Assembly: GCF_001550375.1 (NCBI RefSeq) | Contig: NZ_LRTR01000802.1 | Span: 1-33,232, forward strand | Reading direction: 5' to 3' | From: Streptomyces europaeiscabiei | GTDB lineage: Bacteria > Actinomycetota > Actinomycetes > Streptomycetales > Streptomycetaceae | Length of the DNA stretch: 33,232 bases | Shown here: piece by piece, positions 17,165 through 24,937 of the stretch | How the letters are laid out: the number at the start of each line of letters is the position of its first letter | Position numbering within the stretch: position 1 is the stretch's first letter | The notes under the pieces: model-generated | Told to the model about the DNA's origin: nothing | Databases searched by the model: none | The model's input: the letters and a program-made list of their open reading frames with translations, nothing else | Made by a program: the position numbers and the translations under genes

Positions 17165-17470
17165 TCGCCTCGCCTCCGAGAGGGTTTGAGATCACCCTCC
17201 GTGAACCGGTTCCCAAGAGCTGTGCCAGAACCCGAAACTCACCGACAGGCAGAGGCCGACAAGCCGTCGGATGACGTCCGGACTCACCGACGAGCGACAT
17301 TCGTTGAGAGGTGCGCAGCCATCGGACGGCGGAGAGCCGCACGTCCCTGGCGGTGGCTCACCCGGTCACACCCTCCGAGTACCTGGGTTGACCACCTACT
17401 GCAGTCCGTCCCCGCGTCGATGCGGTCGTCACCGGGAATCGACTCGGCGGTGTCACCGGTCGTCGGTAGT
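17165..17470. other. Spacer with a weak hairpin and a palindrome
   Basis: A 6-bp hairpin (17180-17185 with 17194-17199) follows the methyltransferase stop. The perfect 10-bp palindrome GAACCGGTTC lies at 17203-17212. An open frame runs through the spacer in phase with the kinase, but its translation is not protein-like before base 17471. Confidence 0.4.
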
Positions 17471-18016
17471 GTGACCGTCGTGATGGTGGGCACAGGGGAA
17501 ACCCGGCTGGTCGTGCTGCGTGGCAACTCAGCCTCGGGGAAGTCATCCGTCGCGGCCGGCCTGCGCGAGAGGTTCGGCCGCGGGCTGGCCCTGATCGGCC
17601 AGGACAACCTGCGCCGCGGGGTGCTCCATGAACGCGACCGGCCGGGAGCGGCGAACATCGGCTTGATCGATCTGACGGCCCGCTACGCCCTGGACGCCGG
17701 ATTCCACGTCGTCGTCGAAGGCATCCTCTATGCCGACCGCTACGGCGACATGCTCGCCCGGCTGCGCGCCGACCACCGCGGCCCGACCCACGCCTACTAC
17801 CTCGACGTGCCGCTCGCCGAAACCCTCGCCCGGCACGCAACCAAGCCGATCGCCGACGAAGTCGACGAAACCCGGCTGCGTGAGTGGTTCCGACCGCGCG
17901 ATCTCCTGCCCGGCGGCATCGAGACTGTCATCGGAGCTGACAGCGCCCTGGAGGAGACCGTCGGCCGCATCATGCTCGACACCGGCCTGGCGGACCTGCC
18001 CGCACTGGACCGCTGA
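17471..18016 (+). CDS. P-loop kinase (AAA/zeta-toxin-like phosphotransferase)
   Basis: A protein of 181 residues from GTG 17471; GTG 17480 and ATG 17483 are alternatives, and there is no clear ribosome site. The P-loop is GNSASGKSS (18-26), followed by a base-binding helix and LIGQDNLRRGVL (41-52), where the aspartate is the likely catalytic base. VVVEGILY (80-87) is the Walker-B strand, and ETLARHATKP the lid with arginines. This is the layout of small-molecule kinases of the zeta/chloramphenicol-phosphotransferase type. No antitoxin gene precedes it, so a toxin role is unlikely. It probably phosphorylates a small metabolite or antibiotic. Confidence 0.8.
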   Translation: MTVVMVGTGETRLVVLRGNSASGKSSVAAGLRERFGRGLALIGQDNLRRGVLHERDRPGAANIGLIDLTARYALDAGFHVVVEGILYADRYGDMLARLRADHRGPTHAYYLDVPLAETLARHATKPIADEVDETRLREWFRPRDLLPGGIETVIGADSALEETVGRIMLDTGLADLPALDR

Positions 18017-18283
18017 CCGGGGCCTGGTTGCGACAGCCGTCGCGCCAGGCGTGCCTGGTGGCCGAGTAGGCAGGCGACCGCATTCGCGCCAAGGTTCGGC
18101 GTGATCGGCTCGGTCGTTCACCCGCCTGCGGCAGGTCTCCTGAACACCGCCCTTTTCCCGCCTTCTCCCGCGAGCCTCAGGAGGCGAGGGCCGCGCGTCC
18201 CTCGGGCTGCTGCCGCTCTCTCCTGTCTGGTCGGCGGCAAAGTGACTGCTGCGGTGGGCGGCAGGCTGTTCGGTTGCTGTGTC

Positions 18284-18305
18284 GGGCCACGGCTGTGCGT
18301 GGCCC
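18284..18305 (-). terminator. Terminator downstream of psuG
   Basis: An 8-bp stem (18284-18291 with 18298-18305) and a 6-nt loop, placed just after the psuG stop on the minus strand. Confidence 0.55.
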
Positions 18306-18313
18306 GGTGCCAC

Positions 18314-19234
18314 CTACTTCCGGGCGTACGCCACGGCGATGCGAGCGCCCAGGCGGGCGTTGTTGTTGACCAGGGCGATGTTGGCGCGGAGGCTGGCACC
18401 CTCGGTGAGTTCGACGATCTTGCCGAGAAGATACGGGGTGGCGTCCTTGCCGCCGATACCGGCCTTCTCCATCTCGGCGATGGCCTGTTGGATGATCCCC
18501 TCGATGCGTTCGGCAGGGATCTCGTCGGCCTCGGGGATGGGGTTGGCGATGTTGAGACCGCCTGTTCCGCCCAGTTCCCAGTGGGCGCGCATCACGGCGG
18601 CGATCTCCTCGGGGGAGTCGGCGCGCAGGGGGGAGGCGTGGCCGCTGGTCCGGGAGTAGAAGGAGGGGAACTGGTCGGTGCCGTAGGTGATGACCGGGAC
18701 GCCGAGGGTCTCCAGGGTTTCCAGGGTCAGCCCGATGTCCAGGATGCTCTTGACCCCGGCGCTGATGACCGCCACGGGGGAGGCGGAGAGTTCGGTCAGG
18801 TCGGCGCTGGTGTCGAAGGTGGCCGGGGCGCCCCGGTGCACGCCGCCGATACCTCCGGTGACGAAGACGGGGATCCGGGCGAGCGCCGCGAGTCGCATGG
18901 TGCTGGCCACCGTCGTCGCGCCGTGGGCACCGCGGGCGACGACGTGGCCGAGGTCGCGGACGCTGACCTTGGCCACGTCGGGGCTGGTGGCCAGGAGTTC
19001 GAGGTCGGAGGCCTCCAGGCCGATCCGGGGCCGGCCGTGCAGGACCGCCACGGTGGCGGGGACAGCGCCGTTCTCCCGGATGATCCGCTCGACCTCGGTG
19101 GCCATCTCGACGTTCTGGGGGTACGGCATGCCGTGGCTGATGATCGTGCTCTCCAGCGCGACGACCGGGCGGCCGTCGTGCAGGGCGTCGCGGACCTCGT
19201 CGGTGATCGTCAGCAGGGGGTGATGGGTGGTCAT
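18314..19234 (-). CDS. psuG: Pseudouridine-5'-phosphate glycosidase
   Basis: A protein of 306 residues, the usual length. It splits pseudouridine 5'-phosphate into uracil and ribose 5-phosphate by breaking the C-C glycosidic bond. Family blocks are complete: VALESTIISHGMPYPQN with catalytic-site E28, GRPRIGLE, VTGGIGGVHRGAPATFDTSADL with the metal-binding aspartate, the AVISAGVKSILDIG block with the Schiff-base lysine K162, and NPIPEADEIP. It starts one base after the psuK stop (TGA-G-ATG) with GGAG upstream, so the two are co-translated. This places the pair in RNA-derived pseudouridine salvage. No dedicated transporter is in the window. Confidence 0.96.
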   Translation of the reverse strand: MTTHHPLLTITDEVRDALHDGRPVVALESTIISHGMPYPQNVEMATEVERIIRENGAVPATVAVLHGRPRIGLEASDLELLATSPDVAKVSVRDLGHVVARGAHGATTVASTMRLAALARIPVFVTGGIGGVHRGAPATFDTSADLTELSASPVAVISAGVKSILDIGLTLETLETLGVPVITYGTDQFPSFYSRTSGHASPLRADSPEEIAAVMRAHWELGGTGGLNIANPIPEADEIPAERIEGIIQQAIAEMEKAGIGGKDATPYLLGKIVELTEGASLRANIALVNNNARLGARIAVAYARK

Positions 19235-19235
19235 C

Positions 19236-20351
19236 TCAGTCTCCGTCAGGGTGGTTCAACGCGTCCTCGACGAGGCGCGGGGACAGGTCGGGTCGTACGG
19301 TGGCGGTGGCGGCGACGGTCAGCGCGGCTGCGGCGTGGCCGAAACGCGCGGCCTCGACGGGCTCGGCGCCGCCCAGGACGGCGTGGACGAAGGCGGCGAG
19401 CATGGAGTCTCCCGCGCCGGTGACGTCCACGACCTCGGTCCGGGGCGCGGGCAGGAAGGTGTGACCGTGGCCCGCGCTGCTCAGCACGCTTCCCCCGGGG
19501 CCGAGCCGCACCCAGACATGGGTGACACCCCGGTCGTGCAGTGCGGCGGCGGCGGACAGTATTTCCTCGTCGGTCCCGACGGGGAGGTCCACCAGCGCCC
19601 GGAGCTCGTCCTTGTTGGGTGTGACGGCGAAGTACGGTCGCTCTGGGACGATCCCGGGGCCCAGCAGCGCTGCCTTGGGGACGCTCACCGGGTCGATCAC
19701 CACCGGAACGTCGGCCGCCTTGGCCAGATCGGCGACGTAGTTGAGCGTCGCCGTGGCGAGGTTGCCGTCGAGCACCAGCATGGTGGCGCCGGCCACCAGC
19801 TCGCGGATGTGGTGAAGGTCGGCGGGGGACAGCTCGTCCGTGGCCGTCATGTCGGCGACGGCCACCAGCAGGTCGCCGTCCGCGTCCAGGACGGCGGTGT
19901 AGGTGCCGGTGGGGTGGATGCTGAGGTGGACGTGGTCGGTTCGCACCCCTGCGGCCTGGGTCTCGCGCAACAGTGACTCGCCTGCCGGATCCCGGCCGAT
20001 GGCGGCGATGAGGTGGGTCGGCGTACCCAGCCGGGCGAGGTTCTCGGCGATGTTGCGCCCGACTCCGCCCGGGCTGGTGTGCGAGCGGCCCGGGTTGCTG
20101 GTGTGCCGGGTCACCGGTGCCAGACTGCGCACCTTGTGGTCCATGTTCGCCCCGCCGACCACGACCACCGCGTTCTCCTGGCGCACGATGTAGCCGCGCC
20201 CCAGGATGGCGCCCTTCTTTCCGAGGTTGGAGAGGTGGACGTTCACTGCGGTGCGGGTCGTGCCCAACGCATCGGCCAGCGCTTGAGGCCCGGCCAGAGG
20301 GTCACGCCGCAAGAGTGCCAGGATCTCGCGCTCCCGTTGCGTCAGCATCAT
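19236..20351 (-). CDS. psuK: Pseudouridine kinase with N-terminal HTH domain
   Basis: A protein of 371 residues from ATG 20351 (ATG 20348 is next). Residues 3-53 form a winged helix (LTQREREILALLRRDPLAGP, RTAVNVHLSNLGKKGAIL) fused to a PfkB-type ribokinase domain (about 60-360). The kinase motifs are VVGGANMDHKV, SPGGVGRNIAENLARLG and the DVTGAGDS signature with catalytic base D315. It makes pseudouridine 5'-phosphate for the glycosidase encoded next. The HTH fusion is known from several PfkB kinases and suggests that the enzyme also represses its own operon; an inverted repeat covers the region just upstream of its start. A longer open frame begins at 20522, but its first 57 residues are not protein-like. 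Confidence 0.93.
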   Translation of the reverse strand: MMLTQREREILALLRRDPLAGPQALADALGTTRTAVNVHLSNLGKKGAILGRGYIVRQENAVVVVGGANMDHKVRSLAPVTRHTSNPGRSHTSPGGVGRNIAENLARLGTPTHLIAAIGRDPAGESLLRETQAAGVRTDHVHLSIHPTGTYTAVLDADGDLLVAVADMTATDELSPADLHHIRELVAGATMLVLDGNLATATLNYVADLAKAADVPVVIDPVSVPKAALLGPGIVPERPYFAVTPNKDELRALVDLPVGTDEEILSAAAALHDRGVTHVWVRLGPGGSVLSSAGHGHTFLPAPRTEVVDVTGAGDSMLAAFVHAVLGGAEPVEAARFGHAAAALTVAATATVRPDLSPRLVEDALNHPDGD

Positions 20352-20352
20352 A

Positions 20353-20386
20353 CTTATCACAATAAGGCATCTTTGCTGGAATAAGG
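20353..20386. promoter_or_regulatory. Candidate psuKG operator
   Basis: The inverted repeat CTTAT-CACA-ATAAG (20353-20366) touches the psuK start. A second AATAAGG (20380-20386) repeats the half-site 19 bp away. The AT-richness stands out strongly. This is a plausible site for the HTH domain of PsuK. Confidence 0.45.
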
Positions 20387-20741
20387 AAGAGTGGTGGTCG
20401 CCGAGAACGCCGGCGCGTGGGGGCGTTCCATCGGGGCCTTCGAGTGCGACGCTCGCAATGGGGCGAGGAAGGGGTCTGTCACTGGGCCCGGAATTCCTGT
20501 CGCCGCTCTCGCGCCGGGGCATGGTGAAGTCCAGGTCCTCGGACCCGTCTCAAGCACCTGACGCCGGGATACACGACACGACACCGCCCGCCCACACTCA
20601 CTCCCGCTCACCAGAACACCCATGAACGCACTCCAGCGCCAGCAGCTCCAAACCCTCTCTCGAAGTGACCAGGGGCGACTCCGCATCGCCACCGAGAACG
20701 ACTTCGAGCGGCGGCGGAGCCGATCAAACTAGGATCCCGGC
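20387..20741. other. Spacer with one possible short ORF (20622-20732, +)
   Basis: The only protein-like frame is a 36-residue plus-strand ORF from ATG 20622 (MNALQRQQLQTLSRSDQGRL ...) ending 9 nt before the next gene. It has no ribosome site and may be a gene fragment. Nothing else is seen. Confidence 0.3.
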
Positions 20742-21371
20742 ATGTCTGGTCCGACGTTGGTGATCGAGTTGGCGGAGCCGCTCTCCCCGGCTGTGCTGCG
20801 GGAGTTCCGCGTGTTGATGGTGGGGCTCTCCTCCCACTTCCACGAGAAGCGGCCCGGGTTCTTCGACGTCAACGTGCCCGCGGAGCGACTGGGCGTCGAG
20901 GACAGGCGAGCGGAGGACTGGCGCAAGCCATTCCCGCTTCCACTCCTCAGCAACCACTCCGTGTACGAGGAGCTCACGGCACTGGTGGGATTCAATCCGC
21001 AGCGCGAGGACTGGCGTCGACCCTTCCTGGTCTACTTGATGGGGCCGGGTGTCGGCGACGAGAGCACCTTCGAGGCTGAGCACGAGGACGAGCCCGAGGT
21101 GGAGGCCATCCTCGGCTTCAGGCCGACCCATGCCGTCAACGTCAGCGCCTGCTGCAATCGCGAGATAGACCACGTGGCGACCGCCCTGCTGACCGCTGCG
21201 ATCATGGACGTCATCGGAGGCGTGGCCAAAGTCGAACTGCTGGACGCACAGGCGTCGATCGTCGCCGGCCTTCCAGGGGTGCTGGGGATCGAGGACGATT
21301 GGATGGCGTTGGGAACTGCGGAGTTCCTGCGGGCCTGGGTCGGACACCCCGGTTTCCGGCTGGTCAAGTAG
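20742..21371 (+). CDS. DUF6368-like hypothetical protein, 209 aa
   Basis: ATG 20742 has AGGA seven bases upstream. It is a soluble protein without signal or membrane segments. It opens with GPTLVIELAEPLSPAVLREF and contains two similar segments, DRRAEDWRKPFPL (about residues 55-67) and NPQREDWRRPFLV (about 85-97), suggesting an internal duplication of a strand/loop unit. The family assignment to DUF6368 is from memory of Streptomyces proteins with this opening and is not certain. Function is unknown; as a lone gene beside an IS scar it may be accessory. Confidence 0.72.
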   Translation: MSGPTLVIELAEPLSPAVLREFRVLMVGLSSHFHEKRPGFFDVNVPAERLGVEDRRAEDWRKPFPLPLLSNHSVYEELTALVGFNPQREDWRRPFLVYLMGPGVGDESTFEAEHEDEPEVEAILGFRPTHAVNVSACCNREIDHVATALLTAAIMDVIGGVAKVELLDAQASIVAGLPGVLGIEDDWMALGTAEFLRAWVGHPGFRLVK

Positions 21372-21529
21372 AAGCCCGGTTCGGGCGGCCCTGCGTCCGG
21401 CCCCGGTAGAAGCACAGGAAGTCAACCGACTCGCCCGTTCGTTCGGCTGGCGGTCCGCTCGCGGAGTCCTTGTGCGCCACATGCAAGCGCGAGCCTCTCC
21501 AAGGCCGCAGTGCCTGGGCCGACGAGCGG

Positions 21530-21622
21530 GAAACCCGCACCGACCTGTTCCAGCGGCCGCACTGCTCCCACACCCGACGACGCCACTCCAGCTTCGGACG
21601 ACGCAACCCCGTCGCTTACGAG
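21530..21622 (+). pseudogene. IS3-family transposase, C-terminal scrap
   Basis: The frame reads ERETRTDLFQ ... HTRRRHSSFGRRNPVAYE. This is the terminal signature of IS3-family OrfB transposases, normally ending in a YN-RRRHS-LG-P-YE pattern. The bridge between the two parts is altered (RPHCS in place of the usual IEGWYN-type stretch), and everything upstream is missing. It is a dead remnant of about 30 codons between the DUF6368-like gene and the aromatic operon. Confidence 0.62.
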
Positions 21623-21703
21623 ACAACACCCGACACAACATCAACCAGCCTGGCCCGAGCCGCAGGGCCGGTGTCCCATTTCAGGGTCGGACCCCGTGTC
21701 TGC

Positions 21704-22555
21704 TCACTCCTTCCTGAGGACGATGTCAAACGTCGTCGAGGTCCACGGGCCGGCCAACTGTCGGCTGTCCGGCGTCGGTGTTCCGGCCTCGTGACGGTTG
21801 AAGGGGCGGATGAGTGACTCCTGCACACCGAAGACGGAGTCGGCGTCCAGACAAGGGTCGCCCGCCACGAAGATGTGAGTGATGAGACGACGGAAGCCCG
21901 GTGCCGTCACCATGAAGTGCAGATGCGGTGCGCGCATCGGCGAGCGGCCGGCGTGGTCGAGGAGCCGGCCGACCGGCCCGTCGTCCGGGATCGGGTACGG
22001 CGTGGGGGTGAGCGCCCAGAACCGGTAGTGGCCCTCGGCGTCGGTGAACAGGTGTGCGCGCCCCGCGAGTTCGCCGTCTTCGTACTGGACGTCGTACTTG
22101 CCGTCGTCGTCGGCCTCCCACACCTCGACGCGGGCCCCGGGGACGGGGTTGCCGTCGGTGTCCGTGACCCGGCCGCCGACCCACGCCGGCTCCCCGGTCG
22201 CGCTGCCCGCGATGTCCCCGCCGAGCTCGATCAGAGGTGAGTCCTGGACGAAGAACGGGCCGAGGACCGTGGACTCCGTCGACTCGTCGGGGCCCGGTTC
22301 GTTCACCGCGACGGTGAGCATGGAGATACCGAGGACGTCCGAGAGGAGGACGAACTCCTGGCGGGTGTCTGTCGTGATGTGACCGGCCGCGGTGAGGAAC
22401 TCGATCGCCGCGCTCCATTCGGCTTCCGTGAGCCCGGTCTCGCGCACGAACGCGTGCGCGTGTCGCACAAGTGCCTGCATCACCTCACGGAACCGGTCGT
22501 CCTTCGCGGAGCCGAAGCTCGCGACGACTTTGTCGGTCAGCTCCTGTTCAGTCAT
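21704..22555 (-). CDS. Hydroxyquinol 1,2-dioxygenase (intradiol)
   Basis: A protein of 283 residues, the usual length. It opens the ring of hydroxyquinol (1,2,4-trihydroxybenzene) between the two adjacent hydroxyls to give maleylacetate. Residues 1-100 are the helical dimerisation domain (FREVMQALVRHAHAFVRETG, FLTAAGHIT); the rest is the beta-sandwich catalytic domain starting at TVLGPFFV. The non-haem Fe(III) ligands are Y154 (GKYDVQ), Y187 (PYPIPDDGPVG), H211 and H213 (RAPHLHFMV), with the usual arginine at 208. Last gene of the operon; its start overlaps the reductase gene by 8 bp. Preference for hydroxyquinol over catechol is inferred from the maleylacetate reductase and resorcylate decarboxylase in the same operon. 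Confidence 0.92.
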   Translation of the reverse strand: MTEQELTDKVVASFGSAKDDRFREVMQALVRHAHAFVRETGLTEAEWSAAIEFLTAAGHITTDTRQEFVLLSDVLGISMLTVAVNEPGPDESTESTVLGPFFVQDSPLIELGGDIAGSATGEPAWVGGRVTDTDGNPVPGARVEVWEADDDGKYDVQYEDGELAGRAHLFTDAEGHYRFWALTPTPYPIPDDGPVGRLLDHAGRSPMRAPHLHFMVTAPGFRRLITHIFVAGDPCLDADSVFGVQESLIRPFNRHEAGTPTPDSRQLAGPWTSTTFDIVLRKE

Positions 22556-23648
22556 GGGGCTGCTCTTTCGTATGAAGGAGGGGTACCGGTGTGGGCGTGT
22601 CCCCGCGCCATGCGCGTCCCAGCAGGCCGCGCATCTCGTCGCGGGTCACCCGGCGGGGGTTGGAGTCCGGCACCTGTGCCATGACCAGGTCCGCGGCCCT
22701 GTCGAGTTCCTCCTCGGCGAGCCCCAACTCGCTGAGCGAACACGGGGGTTCGACGCTCGCGTAGAGACCGAGCAGCGCGGCGAAGGGATCCGTGGGCGCG
22801 TCGAGCGCAGCTCCGAGGTGCCGTGCCGCCTCGGGTGCCGCGGCCAGGTTGAGGCCGACCACGTGCGGCAGGACCACCGAGTGCAGGGCGGCGTGTTCGA
22901 GGTCGTACGCGCCGCCGAGTACGTGGCACACCTTGTGGTGCAGTCCGGAGCCGGCCCCCGCGAAGGCGACGGCCGCGAGGTAGGTGCCGAAGAGGATCTG
23001 CCGACGGGCCGGGACGTCCTGGCCGTCGGCGACGATGCGCGGCAGGGCGGACGCCAGCGAACGGACGCCCTCCACAGCCAGGGCGGAGCTGATCGGGTTG
23101 TGCCGGGGGGCCCACCACGCGTCGACGCAGTGGGCGAGCGCGTTGAGGCCGGATGTCACCGACAGCCGCGTCGGCAGCGACAGCATCAGCGTGGCGTCGT
23201 AGACGACGACGCGAGGGAGCACCTTCGAGTCGACGCCGGTGCGTTTGTGGCCGTCCTCGGTGAGGCCCCAGACGGGGGTGGCCTCGGAGCCGGCGTACGT
23301 CGTGGGGACGGCGAGGATCGGCAGGCCGGTGGTGAGCGCCGCCGCCTTCGCGGTTCCCGTCGTCGATCCTCCGCCGACGCTCAGCAGCAGGTCGGCTTCG
23401 TGGTCGCGGGCGGCCGCCCGCACGGCCTCGGCCACATCGGCCGGCACGTGCGGACGGACGGCACCGAAGACCGCCACGACGGGAGAGTCCTTGCAGATGT
23501 CCTCGGCCAGGGCCCGCTCCCCGTCGGCCGCGATCACCAGGACCCGGCTCGCGCCGAGTCCCGCGACCTCCGCCGCCACGTCCTTGCGAGCGGTGCCCGA
23601 ACCGAAGACGACCCGCTGGCCCCAGGACTCGTAGACGACTCGCGTCAT
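22548..23648 (-). CDS. Maleylacetate reductase (iron-type alcohol dehydrogenase fold)
   Basis: A protein of 366 residues. It reduces maleylacetate to 3-oxoadipate with NAD(P)H. Nucleotide-binding motifs are SVGGGSTTGTAKA (90-102) and VPTTYAGSEATPVWG (114-128). The metal-site histidine region of the alcohol dehydrogenase fold is present as LNALAHCVDAWWAP (H173) and GLHHKVCHVLGG (H237, H238, H242). The ATG was placed at 23648 because it overlaps the transporter stop (ATGA) and the conserved domain begins there; the open frame continues far upstream but only as a shadow of the transporter gene. The 3-oxoadipate formed would enter the central beta-ketoadipate pathway, whose genes are not in the window. 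Confidence 0.93.
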   Translation of the reverse strand: MTRVVYESWGQRVVFGSGTARKDVAAEVAGLGASRVLVIAADGERALAEDICKDSPVVAVFGAVRPHVPADVAEAVRAAARDHEADLLLSVGGGSTTGTAKAAALTTGLPILAVPTTYAGSEATPVWGLTEDGHKRTGVDSKVLPRVVVYDATLMLSLPTRLSVTSGLNALAHCVDAWWAPRHNPISSALAVEGVRSLASALPRIVADGQDVPARRQILFGTYLAAVAFAGAGSGLHHKVCHVLGGAYDLEHAALHSVVLPHVVGLNLAAAPEAARHLGAALDAPTDPFAALLGLYASVEPPCSLSELGLAEEELDRAADLVMAQVPDSNPRRVTRDEMRGLLGRAWRGDTPTPVPLLHTKEQPHD

Positions 23649-24937
23649 GTGGTCACCGCTCGCACCCGGGGTACCGCGCCCGCCGCGAACGCCCCGAGCA
23701 GCGCCGGTACGGCGAAGGCGTAGAAGGCCCACTCGACGTCGGCGCCCGAGCTGAGGACGAACGCGCCCAGGGACGGGCCGGCGATCGCGCCGAAGCGGCC
23801 GATCGACAGGGCCCATGCGAGCCCGTTGCCGCGCAGGGCGTCCGGGTAGCGCGTCACGATGAACGCGTTGCCGAGGATCTGCGAGCCGATGAACCCGAAC
23901 CCGCTGATGAACATGAGCACGAACATGACCGGCGTCGGCGGGCGGGTGCTCATCGCGACCAGACTCACCGTGCCGACCAGGAACGCGACGACCACCACAC
24001 GCTTGGCGCCCAGCGCGTCCGCGACACGGCCGCCGACGATGGCCCCGACCCCGACACCCAGCCACATGGCGGCCGTCTGCAGCAGAGCCGAGCCGAGGGA
24101 GAAGCCGGCGGCCTGCATGATGCTGGGCAGCCAGGTGCTGATGCCGAAGACCAGAAGCAGGCCGCAGAACGACATGGCCCAGAACAGCACCGTCGAGACC
24201 GCGAGCCCGCCCGTCAGCAGCGAGCCGATACCGAGCCAGCGACCCGGGTCCGACGTCGGGGAGGCGTCCGACGGGGCGAGACCGAGCTGCCCCTCCACCG
24301 CCCTCGCCTCGGCCGTCCGGCCCGTACGGCTGAGGTGGAACGGGCTCTCCGGGAGCCGGAGCACCAGCGGTATGGCCAGGAAGACAGGGATCACACCGAT
24401 CACGTACAGCCAGCGGTACGAGACGTCGGGCAGCAGGGCCGTGCCGAGCAGGGGGGAGCACAGGGCGCCGGCCGCGTAGCCGCTCATGATCAGGGCGACG
24501 TTGCGGCTGCGGCGGCCCGGCTCGCTGAGGTCGGCGACGTAGGCGTTGATCGTCGGCAGTACGAGGCCGAGGCCGAGGCCGACGACCAGGCGTCCGGCCC
24601 CGAAGGACGGGACGCCTCCGGCGATCGTGCAGACCGCCATGCCGAGCGAGAACACGGTGGTGCCGAAGAGCAGGAGCCGACGTGGGCCGGTGCGGTGCAC
24701 GAGGGCCCCGGCGAGGGCCGCGCCGATCAGCATCCCGATGCCGACGAGCGAGCCGATGGTGCCGGCCTCGGCCTTGTCGATGCCGAGTGAGGGGTCGCCG
24801 AGGATCGCGGGGACGGTGACGCCGTACACGGCGAGGTCGTAGCCCTCGAGGGACGCGACGACCCAGGCGGCGATCAGCATGAACGTGCTCGCGGACACTC
24901 TTCGGGCCTGCGGGCGGGTGACGGAGGGTGCGGTCAT
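23645..24937 (-). CDS. MFS transporter, aromatic acid:H+ symporter type
   Basis: A protein of 430 residues with twelve membrane segments. The first helix carries the GYDLAVYG motif typical of the AAHS family (PcaK/BenK type), which takes up benzoate-like acids with protons. Loop 2-3 has the MFS motif (GALVHRTGPRRLLLFG), and loop 8-9 its repeat (GRVADALGAKRVVVV). Start and stop each overlap a neighbour by ATGA (monooxygenase before, reductase after), so it is an integral part of the operon. The likely substrate is therefore 2,6-dihydroxybenzoate, the substrate of the first enzyme; this is inferred from position. Confidence 0.92.
   Translation of the reverse strand: MTAPSVTRPQARRVSASTFMLIAAWVVASLEGYDLAVYGVTVPAILGDPSLGIDKAEAGTIGSLVGIGMLIGAALAGALVHRTGPRRLLLFGTTVFSLGMAVCTIAGGVPSFGAGRLVVGLGLGLVLPTINAYVADLSEPGRRSRNVALIMSGYAAGALCSPLLGTALLPDVSYRWLYVIGVIPVFLAIPLVLRLPESPFHLSRTGRTAEARAVEGQLGLAPSDASPTSDPGRWLGIGSLLTGGLAVSTVLFWAMSFCGLLLVFGISTWLPSIMQAAGFSLGSALLQTAAMWLGVGVGAIVGGRVADALGAKRVVVVAFLVGTVSLVAMSTRPPTPVMFVLMFISGFGFIGSQILGNAFIVTRYPDALRGNGLAWALSIGRFGAIAGPSLGAFVLSSGADVEWAFYAFAVPALLGAFAAGAVPRVRAVTT

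Noticed and set aside
17471..18016. Zeta-type toxin of a toxin-antitoxin pair
   Set aside because: The fold is similar, but no small antitoxin gene precedes it and the sequence fits small-molecule kinases equally well.
18101..19423. Plus-strand frame of 440 codons opposite psuG
   Set aside because: It is a shadow of psuG: no motif, Gly/Asp-rich, no ribosome site.
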